Shown here in pieces: positions 29,129 to 37,155 of a stretch of DNA of 64,000 nt; position 1 is the stretch's first letter; every line of letters starts with the position of its first letter. The stretch is from positions 46,142 to 110,141 of the forward strand of contig JAAFIF010000022.1 in the NCBI GenBank assembly GCA_013298625.1, given 5' to 3'. The position numbers and the translations under genes were made by a program. The notes beneath the pieces were generated by a model. That model worked only from the letters and a program-made list of their open reading frames with translations, had not been told where the DNA came from and did no database searches. Source of the stretch: Myxococcales bacterium (GTDB lineage: Bacteria > Myxococcota_A > Polyangia > Polyangiales > Ga0077539).

Positions 29129-30499
29129 TCAGTTCGTCACGTCGTTGGCGATGACGATTTGCACCGGCGTCCCAACGAGGCGCGTGCCGTCGGAGGCGAG
29201 CGTGGGGGCGTCGCCGACGACGTACACCGACGTGAACTGCGTGCTGCTCGTGAAGCGCGAGGACATCACCGTGCCGAGCGGCCACGCGTTGCGGCAGCCC
29301 GCGGCCGCGAGGTACTCGCTGTTCGTCGCGAACACGCTGCGCTGGCACTGGACGAACTGAGGGCACGCCTTGAGCGTCGTCGACGGCGAGGCGAGGTAGC
29401 CTTCGTCGCCGCGCAGCGAGCGCTCGGCGTGGTCGTTGCCACCGAGCGCGCCCATCCCGCGGTCGAACGTGACCGTGCTGGCGTTGCGCGTGAGGTTGTA
29501 CGTGCGAATCCCGCCGCCCGCGGCGCTCCCGTCGCGCAGGAGGTACAGGTTGGCGTCCGCGCAGTTGACGTACGGCCTGCTCGCGTCCGTGCGGGGAAAG
29601 TACCGGCAGAACGTGTCGGTCGACACCGTGTCGCAGCGCATGCGGCCCATCGGGTTCACCGACGTGCGCAAGAACGTGTGGGGGGTGTTGGCGCGGATCG
29701 AGCCGTCTCCGCGCAGCCCGCGCGCGTTGAAGAAGAAGTCCGTCGCCATCGCGCGGTCGCAGCCCGCAGCGGTGGTCTCTGGCGTGCCCGAGCGCTCGAC
29801 GATTTGAAAATAGTCGAAGCGGCCGCTGGTGGGCAGCGTCGTGGTCGCGTACGTCGCGGGCACCGTGTACGTGGCCTCAGTTTGCGCGTGTCCGCGGTCT
29901 GCGAGCACGAAGGGCGCGGCCGAGCCGAGCTGCCAGAGGCAGAGCTTCGTGTACGTTCCGGCGCCGCGCAGGGTGAGGTCGATGTATCGAAACGACGCGG
30001 TGGCGGGCGGCGGGACGCCGGTGTCGACGCGGGCGTCGCTCGTCGCGTCGGCGCGCGCGTCCATCGTCGCGGGGATCCCAGAGTCCGCCGCGGGGCACGC
30101 TGAGCGCACGTACGCCCAGCCGCTCGCGCACGTCGCTGCAGAGGGACCGGTCGAAGTGCCCGTGAGGCAGCGGTTGCTCGCCGCGCAGAAGCCGCACGAG
30201 GCCGCGAGCGTGCACGGCTCACACGACGAGTGCACAGCGCACGGATCGGCGGTGGTGCCCGTGTCAGCGACGCGCGCGTCCATCACTGGCGCGACGCCGC
30301 TGTCCAACGCGACGCCCGAGTCTCGCTCGGGCACACCTGTGTCGACCGGCGGCTCGCTGATGTCCGGCTCGGCGTCAGCGGGGGTGGTGATCGAGCTGTC
30401 GTCGCTCTGCGCGTCGGGCGCGGGCGCGGGCGCGCCGCAGGCTGCCGCGCTCGCTGCGAGCAAGAGCGCAAGAGATCGAGACGAATCAGAAAAGAACAT
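29129..30499 (-). CDS. Lipoprotein with Asp/Thr-rich linker and PSI-like cysteine domain
   Basis: 456 aa from ATG at 30499, giving a signal ending in the lipobox 'SAAAC'. Residues ~25-85 are an Asp/Ser/Thr/Pro linker. Then follows a ~45-residue cysteine cluster of the plexin/PSI type ('DPCAVHSSCEPCTLAASCGF', 'NRCL', 'TCASGW'). The remaining ~300 residues are a beta-rich domain of unknown type with scattered Cys. Surface-exposed outer-membrane lipoprotein is likely. Such linker-plus-Cys-domain proteins are typical of myxobacterial surfaces. Confidence 0.75.
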   Translation of the reverse strand: MFFSDSSRSLALLLAASAAACGAPAPAPDAQSDDSSITTPADAEPDISEPPVDTGVPERDSGVALDSGVAPVMDARVADTGTTADPCAVHSSCEPCTLAASCGFCAASNRCLTGTSTGPSAATCASGWAYVRSACPAADSGIPATMDARADATSDARVDTGVPPPATASFRYIDLTLRGAGTYTKLCLWQLGSAAPFVLADRGHAQTEATYTVPATYATTTLPTSGRFDYFQIVERSGTPETTAAGCDRAMATDFFFNARGLRGDGSIRANTPHTFLRTSVNPMGRMRCDTVSTDTFCRYFPRTDASRPYVNCADANLYLLRDGSAAGGGIRTYNLTRNASTVTFDRGMGALGGNDHAERSLRGDEGYLASPSTTLKACPQFVQCQRSVFATNSEYLAAAGCRNAWPLGTVMSSRFTSSTQFTSVYVVGDAPTLASDGTRLVGTPVQIVIANDVTN

Positions 30500-30573
30500 C
30501 AGCGAACACCTCGCGTGGGCCGTGGATCGGCCGGCGGGGCTCATACGCTGTTGCGTGGCAGAAGCTCTTCTTC

Positions 30574-31221
30574 TCAGTCGCGAATGCGCTTGAAGAGCCG
30601 CCCGATCATCACGAGGTCGAAGAGGGCGAGCGCCATGAGAAACGAGGCGATCGCTGGGGCCCAGAGGTACTGCGAGGGCCGCGCTTCGGTGACGAGGAGC
30701 ATGGTCTGGCCCGAGACGCGCCCGCTCATTTCTTCGCGCAGAAACCGGCCGACGCGCCCGTACCTGCCGCCCGCTCCCGAGAACGGAACGAGCCTTCCGG
30801 TGACCTCTCCGGCGTGCACTGCGCTTCCGTCGACCTGGACGTAGAGGGCTTCGCCTGCGCGTCCTGCGGCGGGAAACACCAGGTAGTCCCCGGTGGTGAT
30901 CGGCCGGGTGTACCGAACGGCGCCGGCCATTTGCGGCGTCACGCGGACGGTCACCGTGCGGTTGGCGAGTGCGCTCGAGATGGGCGCGGTGGTCGCGTCG
31001 CCGAGGACCACCGGCGCTGCGGGCGAAAACGCGAAGGCCACGTCGTCGCGCAGCTGCCAGGCGAGGGCGAGAGAGACGACCGAGATGGCTCCGAGCAGCG
31101 CGCCCAACACGCGAACGCGCGTCTGCGGCGGCGCTGGCAGCGCCGCGAGCTCAGCGTCGAGCTCAGCGTCGGGGGCAGGGGGAGGGGTCGGAGCCGTAGT
31201 GTTCGCGAGCGTAGTGCTCAT
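30574..31221 (-). CDS. Membrane protein with two transmembrane helices
   Basis: 215 aa from ATG at 31221. A Pro/Ala-rich N-terminal segment (residues 1-30) is followed by a helix ('LGALLGAISVVSLALAW'), a soluble region of ~115 residues rich in Val and Gly, and a second helix ('ASFLMALALFDLVMIG') before a short basic end. The loop probably lies in the periplasm. No family recognised; it sits 74 bp upstream of the PSI lipoprotein on the same strand. Confidence 0.65.
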   Translation of the reverse strand: MSTTLANTTAPTPPPAPDAELDAELAALPAPPQTRVRVLGALLGAISVVSLALAWQLRDDVAFAFSPAAPVVLGDATTAPISSALANRTVTVRVTPQMAGAVRYTRPITTGDYLVFPAAGRAGEALYVQVDGSAVHAGEVTGRLVPFSGAGGRYGRVGRFLREEMSGRVSGQTMLLVTEARPSQYLWAPAIASFLMALALFDLVMIGRLFKRIRD

Positions 31222-31457
31222 GGCGCTGTAGTGACCGCGGAGAGGACAGAAGGTTCCCGCTGGGTTCACAAAAAAGTGTAGCCGGGTTGGGGGGCCGAAG
31301 CCCAGGGCCCTCGTGCGAGGGATTGCCTGGGGGACAGAGCCGTGATAGCTCCCCCGCCCCCTCGAACGCAGAGAAACCGCCGGGCGACGGACCGAGCAAT
31401 CACGCTCCTGTCGCGAGAATTCTGGCCGTTTCGACGCAATTAGGTGGAGTTGACGCT

Positions 31458-31955
31458 ATGACCCAGACCGTGAACGCCAAGGCCCCCGTCGCCCGTGCCC
31501 GCAAGGTCGGCACCAAGAAGGAGCTCATCGAGCAGGTGAAGTCTGCCTCGGGAGACCTCTGGATCGACAACCTCAACAGCGACAAGGGCCTCTCGGGCGT
31601 CTCGAACAAGAAGCTCCTGCGCCTGCAGGCGATCTTCACCAAGGCCAAGGAGCGCTTCTCGTCGCGCGAGCAGATCGTCGACGCGATCGTCGCCGGTGAG
31701 GGTCGCGGCAAGGACAGCGACTACAAGAAGCACTTCGGCGACTGGTCGGTGCCGCGCTTGATGGACCGCCTCGGCGCCGTCGAGAAGGCCAAGAAGGCCG
31801 CGGACAAGAAGGCAGCCGCCAAGGCCGCCAAGCCCGCCAAGGCCGCTGCGAAGCCCGCCGCTGCCGCTGCTGCGAAGCCCGCCGCTGCCGCTGCCAAGCC
31901 CGCTGCCAAGCCGGCCGCTGCCAAGCCCGCCGCCAAGCCCGCGAAGAAGAAGTGA
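31458..31955 (+). CDS. Histone-H1-like protein with N-terminal folded domain
   Basis: 165 aa from ATG at 31458 with GGTGGAG upstream. Residues ~18-110 look folded and helical ('TKKELIEQVKSASGDLWIDN', 'RFSSREQIVDAIV', 'FGDWSVPRLMDRLG'). Residues ~112-165 are an Ala/Lys/Pro tail with 'AAAKPAAK' repeats, the H1-like DNA-binding tail. It differs from the 101-aa protein at 13178, which is tail only. Probably a nucleoid protein; the folded part may recruit partners. Confidence 0.8.
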   Translation: MTQTVNAKAPVARARKVGTKKELIEQVKSASGDLWIDNLNSDKGLSGVSNKKLLRLQAIFTKAKERFSSREQIVDAIVAGEGRGKDSDYKKHFGDWSVPRLMDRLGAVEKAKKAADKKAAAKAAKPAKAAAKPAAAAAAKPAAAAAKPAAKPAAAKPAAKPAKKK

Positions 31956-32051
31956 GCGCTGCGTCGGCGGCGTGACGAGGGAGGGTGCGCCGCGCTGCCA
32001 TCGCTGTTCGGGGGAAAGTTTTACGATGATTCGTGATACCGTCCGCGCCCC

Positions 32052-32366
32052 ATGTTTCTCGGGCGCGTGATCGGAACGTGCGTGGCCACGAAGAAAGCCA
32101 CCGGCCTCGACGGAGTGCGCTTGCTCGTCGTCGAGCCGCTCGACGCCAACGGCGTTCGTTCGGGTGATCCCTTCGTCGCCGCGGACCCGCTGGGCGCTGC
32201 GCCCGGAGAGCGCATCTACTACGTCTCGTCTCGCGAAGCCGCGCTCGCGCTCGAAGAGTCCTTCGTGCCGATCGACGCGACGATCGTCGGGCTCATCGAC
32301 GAGCTCGACGTGGTCTCGGGCCGAGGCAAGAGCTTCGTCCGCGGCCGCGAAGGAGCGGCATCGTGA
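32052..32366 (+). CDS. EutN/CcmL-type bacterial microcompartment vertex protein (BMC-P)
   Basis: 104 aa. It begins 'MFLGRVIGTCVATKKATGLDG' and continues with 'LLVVEPLDANG', the pattern of the EutN/CcmL/BMC-P family whose pentamers cap shell vertices. Length is normal. The stop overlaps the ATG of the next BMC-P gene (32363-32366), so both are co-translated. A short C-terminal extension ('VRGREGAAS') is unlike the second copy. Confidence 0.9.
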   Translation: MFLGRVIGTCVATKKATGLDGVRLLVVEPLDANGVRSGDPFVAADPLGAAPGERIYYVSSREAALALEESFVPIDATIVGLIDELDVVSGRGKSFVRGREGAAS

Positions 32367-32647
32367 AGCTCGCGCGCGTGATCGGGACCGTGGTGGCCAG
32401 CGTGAAGCACCCCGCGTACGACGGGCAGACCGTGCTGTTGTGCGAGCCGGTCGACGGTGAGTCCAAGGTGACGGGCGGCGCGTTCATCGCCGTCGACCGC
32501 GCGCAAGCAGGCGTCGGAGACCTCGTGTTGATCAACGCCGAGGGCAACGGCGCGCGGCAGATCTTCGGGATGGACCCGAAGAGCAAGCTCCCCATCATCG
32601 ACGTCATCGTGGGCGTCGTCGATCAAGCGGAGGAGTCGTGGCGCTGA
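32363..32647 (+). CDS. Second EutN/CcmL-type vertex protein (BMC-P)
   Basis: 94 aa, clearly a BMC-P: 'MKLARVIGTVVASVKHPAYD' followed by 'VLLCEPVD' and the closing strand 'PIIDVIVGVVDQAE'. It overlaps its neighbour on both sides, by four bases upstream and by ten with the aldolase start downstream. Two different vertex proteins in one operon suggest mixed or alternative vertices. Confidence 0.9.
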   Translation: MKLARVIGTVVASVKHPAYDGQTVLLCEPVDGESKVTGGAFIAVDRAQAGVGDLVLINAEGNGARQIFGMDPKSKLPIIDVIVGVVDQAEESWR

Positions 32648-33300
32648 AGCGTCCCGCGATGCTCGTCGAGGGCCGAGCGAAGAGCGAAATCGCCCTGTAT
32701 TCACAGCGCATGTGGAGCAAGGGCTTCGTCGCCAACCACGACGGAAACCTCTCTGCTCGCGTGTCCGAAGACCGCGTCGTGTGCACGCCCACCGCGACGT
32801 CCAAGGCCGACGTCGACGAGCGCTCGCTGGTCGTCACCGACGCCTCGGGCGCGCAGGTCTCGGGCGCCAAGAAGCCCTTCGGCGAGCTCAACATTCACCT
32901 GGCCGTGTACCGCTCGCGCAGCGACGTCGCCGCGGTGGTCCACGCGCACCCGCCATACGCGACGGCGCTCGGCGTGAGCGGGCGCGAGCTCGCGTGCTTT
33001 CTGCCCGAGGCCGTGGTCTCGCTGGGCCAGCGCGTTCCGCTCGTCCCGTTGGCCGCGCCGGGCGCGGCGGCGTTGGGCGCGATCGAGCCGTGGCTCGCGA
33101 AGTACGACGCGGTCCTCGTGCAGGGCAACGGCGTGTGGGCCTGGGGGGCCGACGTCGAGCAAGCGTACCTGCGCCTCGAGCTCGTCGAGCACCTCGCGAC
33201 CATCGCTCACCACGCGATTCAGTGGGGCGGGCCGCAGCCGCTGCCGCAAGAGATGACCAACGCCCTGCTCGAAGCGCGCAAGAAGGTGTTCGGGCGATAA
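32638..33300 (+). CDS. Class II aldolase/adducin family protein
   Basis: 220 aa from GTG at 32638, preceded by GGAGGA within the upstream gene. Zinc ligands are visible: Glu in 'FGELNIHL', two His in 'VHAHPPYATAL' and His in 'IAHHAIQ'. Close relatives cleave fuculose- or rhamnulose-phosphate. Aldolases of this type are the signature enzyme of some microcompartments that process lactaldehyde from deoxysugars, so with the two vertex genes it probably belongs to such a system. No shell hexamer or aldehyde dehydrogenase lies in the window. Confidence 0.88.
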   Translation: MALKRPAMLVEGRAKSEIALYSQRMWSKGFVANHDGNLSARVSEDRVVCTPTATSKADVDERSLVVTDASGAQVSGAKKPFGELNIHLAVYRSRSDVAAVVHAHPPYATALGVSGRELACFLPEAVVSLGQRVPLVPLAAPGAAALGAIEPWLAKYDAVLVQGNGVWAWGADVEQAYLRLELVEHLATIAHHAIQWGGPQPLPQEMTNALLEARKKVFGR

Positions 33301-33375
33301 TCGCCCGCGCGCTGGCGCAGCGGTTCGGGTGGCTCTTGCTTGAGGGCGAGCGAGAGGCCACGCTCCCGGCTGTTC

Positions 33376-36300
33376 ATGTCCGAGCAGGACGGTTCTCACG
33401 ATCGCGACGCGGGGCAGGGCGCCATCCTCGAAGTGGCCCCGACGGCGCAAGGCGCGCCTGTCGCGCGCGAGGCGAACAGCACGGCTCCCGCGGGCGCAGT
33501 GCTCGAGGTCGCCAGCGACGCGCTCAACGCCGTGCTCGCAGACGCCACCGTCGCCACGGCTGCGCCCGACGCTCCGTCGGACCCTCGCAAGCGCGCCGGC
33601 GGCGCCTCGGCGTGGAAGAAGCGCCAGGAGCCCTCCGAGCAAGACTCCCTCGCGCACAAGCAGCTCTCGCTGCTCGCCAGCGACGCGCCCATCTTGTCCG
33701 TGCTGTGGCCGGACCTCGACGCGCGCGAGCTGCTGACGGAAGCGAAGCCTTCGCCCGAGCTGTTCGCGCGGCGGTGGAGCGAGCTTCAGTCCTCGCTCGA
33801 CGCGGTCGCGCGCAAGGGCTTCGAGCAGCGCAACCAAGCCGCGGTCGCGCAGAGCGCGCTCGATCGTCGCCGCGTCGCGCTCGCGCAGATCGCTCGCAAG
33901 AGCGACCCGTCCTTGCCCGAGTCTCCCGCGCTCGACGCGCTGGCGCTCGTGGCGGTCGAAGAGCTCGCGAGCAGCCGCGATCGCGCGTTCGTCGCGTGGG
34001 CCGCGGGGCTCGCGGGCGCCGCGCGCAGGCTGTACGCGCAAGACCTCGCTCGCATCGAGCAAGAGGGCGCCTCGCGCGGGATCGACCGCGATCGCGCGCG
34101 CGAGCTGCTGCGGGCCGAGGGGCTCGAGCTGCAAGAAGGCGCCGCGCGCGCGTGGAGCCCCTGCGTCGCGCTCCCGGGCGCTCCTTCGAGCCTCGACGCT
34201 GCTGGCGCTGCGCTGCTCGAGCACCCGGCGCACGGGTTCGCTGCGATCAAGCGCGGAGACGTGCAGCAGTGGCTGAGCGCCAACGACGCGCCGGCTTCGA
34301 TCGCCGACGCCGCAGCGGACATCCGTCGCTTGTCCGACCGCGGCGCGAGCGAGTCGCACGTGGTGCACACGTTCGCGTGGCTCTTCGGCCGCACCGAAGT
34401 GGTCTTTGGCCGCGCGTGGATCCGCTCGCCGAGCGAGCTCGGGCCCGCCGTGCGCGCAGGGACGGTGACCACCGACGACCTCGCGAGGGCGTCGCGCGAT
34501 CGCGTGCTCGGCGCGTGGCTTCGTCGCGCGGGATTCAACGCCGCGGCCAGCGCAGCCGACGCGCTCGGAAAGGGAGAGCCCCTCGGCCTCGAGCGCCTCG
34601 CGTGGGCGCTCGGCGAGCCGCTGCGCATCGCGGAGCTGTCGTTTACCGACCCCGTGACGCTCGCGCAGAGCACGCTGGCGACGCCGGCGATGCGCGAGGC
34701 GCTGGTGCGCTCGTTCGCGAGCGGAGAGCTGCTCGCGTGGATGGAGTCGCTGCCTCCGTCGCGCCGAGACGAGCGCTGGATCGAGCGGCTTCGGCGAGCG
34801 AAATCACAGGGTGGAAGCGATGTTCGCGCGCTCTGGGCCGGCGTGTACGGCGCGCTCGGCGCGCGCGCGAAGATCGAGCTGCGCGCGTCGAACGGGGCGG
34901 TGATCGAGCTCACTTCGCTGCGACAGCTCACGAGCACGCACGAGCTCGCGACGGTGTGGGACGCGGTGAAGGCCGCGTATCGATCGGGTGAGCTGATCCC
35001 GTGGATCGCCGCGGTCTCTCCCGAAAACGACTACGTCGACCAAGAGCGTCCCGCCGACGATGACGCTGGGCTCAACGAGCTGCTCTGGGAGCTCGGCCAC
35101 ACGGGGCTCGTGCTCGAATGGGGCAAAGAAGATCAGGCGATCACGTCGCCGGACGACCTTGTGCGCGCGTACCGCTTGGATTGGAAGTGGTTCGAAGCGC
35201 AGCTGCGCCGCGGGTACGTCCTGCGTTGGCTCGAGAGATTTCACGGAAAGCGCCTCGTCGGCGGCGTCCCGCTCGAAGCGCTGATCGAGCGGCTCAAGCC
35301 CGAGATCCCCACGCTTCCGTCGGGCTTCGTCGCGCTGAAGACCGCGCTCTTGTGCGGGATGCGTCAGCTGCCGCTGGACCCTTGCGAGCCAGGCGACCCC
35401 GCGACGTTCTTCGGCTACGTGGGCGCGGGCGGCCGCCCTGCGAGCCCCGAATCGTGGGAGCCGCTGCGCTCGCACATGGCCTGGGGCGCGGGTCACCTGT
35501 GGGTCGCGCAGCTGCCGGGCGTCGACGCCAAGGCGCTCCCTGCCCTGATGAACCAGGCGTTCGCCTCCGGCGCCGGCGGAACGCGAGACGCCCCCGATCG
35601 ACTCCTGCGCGCGTTGCCAGGGGTGTTCGGCGCGCCCGTCGCGTCCCCTGCGCTGGCAGCGCGGCTCGCCGCTGCGACGCAGGTCCCGCAAGCGCCGCAA
35701 CAGCCGTATCCGCCGCAGCAACCCGCACCGCAGGCGACGCAGCGCTCTGCCGCGTCAGCGTCCTCTTCGAGCGGCGTGTGGACGGCGCTCGGCTCGTTGC
35801 TCGTCCTCGGCGCGCTCGCGGGCGGCGTCTACTACCTCGCTGCGCACAAGCGACTGCCCTTGATCAGCCCGTCCATGCGCCCGACGCGGGTGGCCGACAC
35901 GCAGACCTGCTCGCTCAACGGAGCGCCCATCGAGCTCGGCTCGAACATCATCGCGGACCGTGGAATCCATGTGAATTCTCTCCTGGACGAGGTGAACATC
36001 ACGTGGGTGCAGGGCGCCTCGCCGCGCTCTTCGGGAGACGGCGTCGCGTGGGCTCGCCTGCGCGCCAACAACGCCCTCGAGCGCGGCAGCTCGCTCAGCG
36101 AGACGCTGCCGGTGAGCGCCGCGAGAGACCAGCGACGCACCGTGTTTCGCTCGTTTGCGACGCACTCGACCGCGCGTGCGCAGGGCTCGTTTGCGCTCGA
36201 TCAGCTGCTCTCGCAAGGCGCGCGACGGGAGGTGCTCGCGTGCGGCGGAGCGCTCTTTGCGCAGCAGCTGCCCGGCGGCAGGAGCAGCGCCCGCGCGATC

Positions 36301-37119
36301 GCCCTGCGCGACCCGCTCGCCGATGTCCCCGCGGCGTCGTCGGACTACGGCGCGACGTTCTTCTGCCGCACCGCAGGAGACGTGAGCCCGTTTGTCATCG
36401 CCGCGCGCGGGACGACCAACGAGCGCAAGCAGCTCACCGGCGCAGAGCTCGTTCTCGCGACGCAAACGGGGCAGCCGCTGCGCACGCTCGCTCCGTGGCC
36501 CGTGCAGGTCTCGCGGGTCGTCAGCGCGGCGAACCCGATGGCTGCGCTGCGCGAGCAAGGCCCCGTCAGCGCCGAAGCCTCGGTCTCGGGCCCGTGGGAG
36601 GCCGTCGCTGTCACAGGCCGCGACCGTGTGTATGCGTGGCTGCTCGACCTGTCGCATCGCTCGGTGGTCGACTCTGCGATGCTCTCGAACAACGTCGGGC
36701 CAGGTCCCGCGCGGGTCGCCGTCGGCAACGGCGAAGCGCTGGTCGTGTGGACCGATCGACAGGGCAGCGGTCGATCGCTCTACTACGCGCAGCTGTTCGG
36801 CGATGGACGACGGTCGAGCGAGACCGCCGTCGCGCCGTTGAGCAACACGAGCGACGAGCCGCGCGCGCCGAGCGTGGTGGCCCTCAACGACGGGGGCTGG
36901 TTGATTTCGTGGGTCCAGAGCAAGGGCGCGAGCGCTGCGCGCGCGGCGTGGCTGCAGCGCTACGACCGCGGGATGCGCGCGATGGGTCCGCCGCTCGAGG
37001 TGTCGCGCGGCTCGGCCGTGCAGACCGCGCGCGTCGCGTACGACAGCGCGCTGGGCTTCACCGTGGCGTACGCGATCGAAGGCGGCGGTGTGTACGCCGC
37101 CCGCGGTCGCTGCTTGTAG
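33376..37119 (+). CDS. 1247-residue membrane protein with repeated G-x-L-x-x-W units
   Basis: 1247 aa from ATG at 33376 (12 codons into the open frame). Residues 1-~90 are Ala/Pro-rich and disordered. Residues ~130-690 contain at least five helical units with a similar core: 'RGDVQQWL', 'RDRVLGAWL', 'SGELLAWM', 'SGELIPWI', 'RGYVLRWL'. A Pro/Gln linker precedes one membrane helix at ~799-820 ('LGSLLVLGALAGGVYYLAA'). The C-terminal ~420 residues are beta-rich with propeller-like strands ('GEALVVWTDRQG', 'GGWLISWVQSKG') and probably lie outside. No signal peptide, so topology would be N-in, C-out. Family not recognised. Confidence 0.75.
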   Translation: MSEQDGSHDRDAGQGAILEVAPTAQGAPVAREANSTAPAGAVLEVASDALNAVLADATVATAAPDAPSDPRKRAGGASAWKKRQEPSEQDSLAHKQLSLLASDAPILSVLWPDLDARELLTEAKPSPELFARRWSELQSSLDAVARKGFEQRNQAAVAQSALDRRRVALAQIARKSDPSLPESPALDALALVAVEELASSRDRAFVAWAAGLAGAARRLYAQDLARIEQEGASRGIDRDRARELLRAEGLELQEGAARAWSPCVALPGAPSSLDAAGAALLEHPAHGFAAIKRGDVQQWLSANDAPASIADAAADIRRLSDRGASESHVVHTFAWLFGRTEVVFGRAWIRSPSELGPAVRAGTVTTDDLARASRDRVLGAWLRRAGFNAAASAADALGKGEPLGLERLAWALGEPLRIAELSFTDPVTLAQSTLATPAMREALVRSFASGELLAWMESLPPSRRDERWIERLRRAKSQGGSDVRALWAGVYGALGARAKIELRASNGAVIELTSLRQLTSTHELATVWDAVKAAYRSGELIPWIAAVSPENDYVDQERPADDDAGLNELLWELGHTGLVLEWGKEDQAITSPDDLVRAYRLDWKWFEAQLRRGYVLRWLERFHGKRLVGGVPLEALIERLKPEIPTLPSGFVALKTALLCGMRQLPLDPCEPGDPATFFGYVGAGGRPASPESWEPLRSHMAWGAGHLWVAQLPGVDAKALPALMNQAFASGAGGTRDAPDRLLRALPGVFGAPVASPALAARLAAATQVPQAPQQPYPPQQPAPQATQRSAASASSSSGVWTALGSLLVLGALAGGVYYLAAHKRLPLISPSMRPTRVADTQTCSLNGAPIELGSNIIADRGIHVNSLLDEVNITWVQGASPRSSGDGVAWARLRANNALERGSSLSETLPVSAARDQRRTVFRSFATHSTARAQGSFALDQLLSQGARREVLACGGALFAQQLPGGRSSARAIALRDPLADVPAASSDYGATFFCRTAGDVSPFVIAARGTTNERKQLTGAELVLATQTGQPLRTLAPWPVQVSRVVSAANPMAALREQGPVSAEASVSGPWEAVAVTGRDRVYAWLLDLSHRSVVDSAMLSNNVGPGPARVAVGNGEALVVWTDRQGSGRSLYYAQLFGDGRRSSETAVAPLSNTSDEPRAPSVVALNDGGWLISWVQSKGASAARAAWLQRYDRGMRAMGPPLEVSRGSAVQTARVAYDSALGFTVAYAIEGGGVYAARGRCL

Positions 37120-37142
37120 CGCTCGTCCCCCTCGGCGAGCGC
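37119..37142. terminator. Hairpin between convergent genes
   Basis: GCGCTCG (37119-37125) pairs with CGAGCGC (37136-37142) around a 10-base loop, just after the large membrane-protein stop. No T tract follows. Confidence 0.35.
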
Positions 37143-37155
37143 TCGCGGGATCACG

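Noticed and set aside
31222..31457. GC-rich leader before the H1-like gene as a riboswitch
   Set aside because: It has hairpin potential, but no known riboswitch core could be matched by eye.
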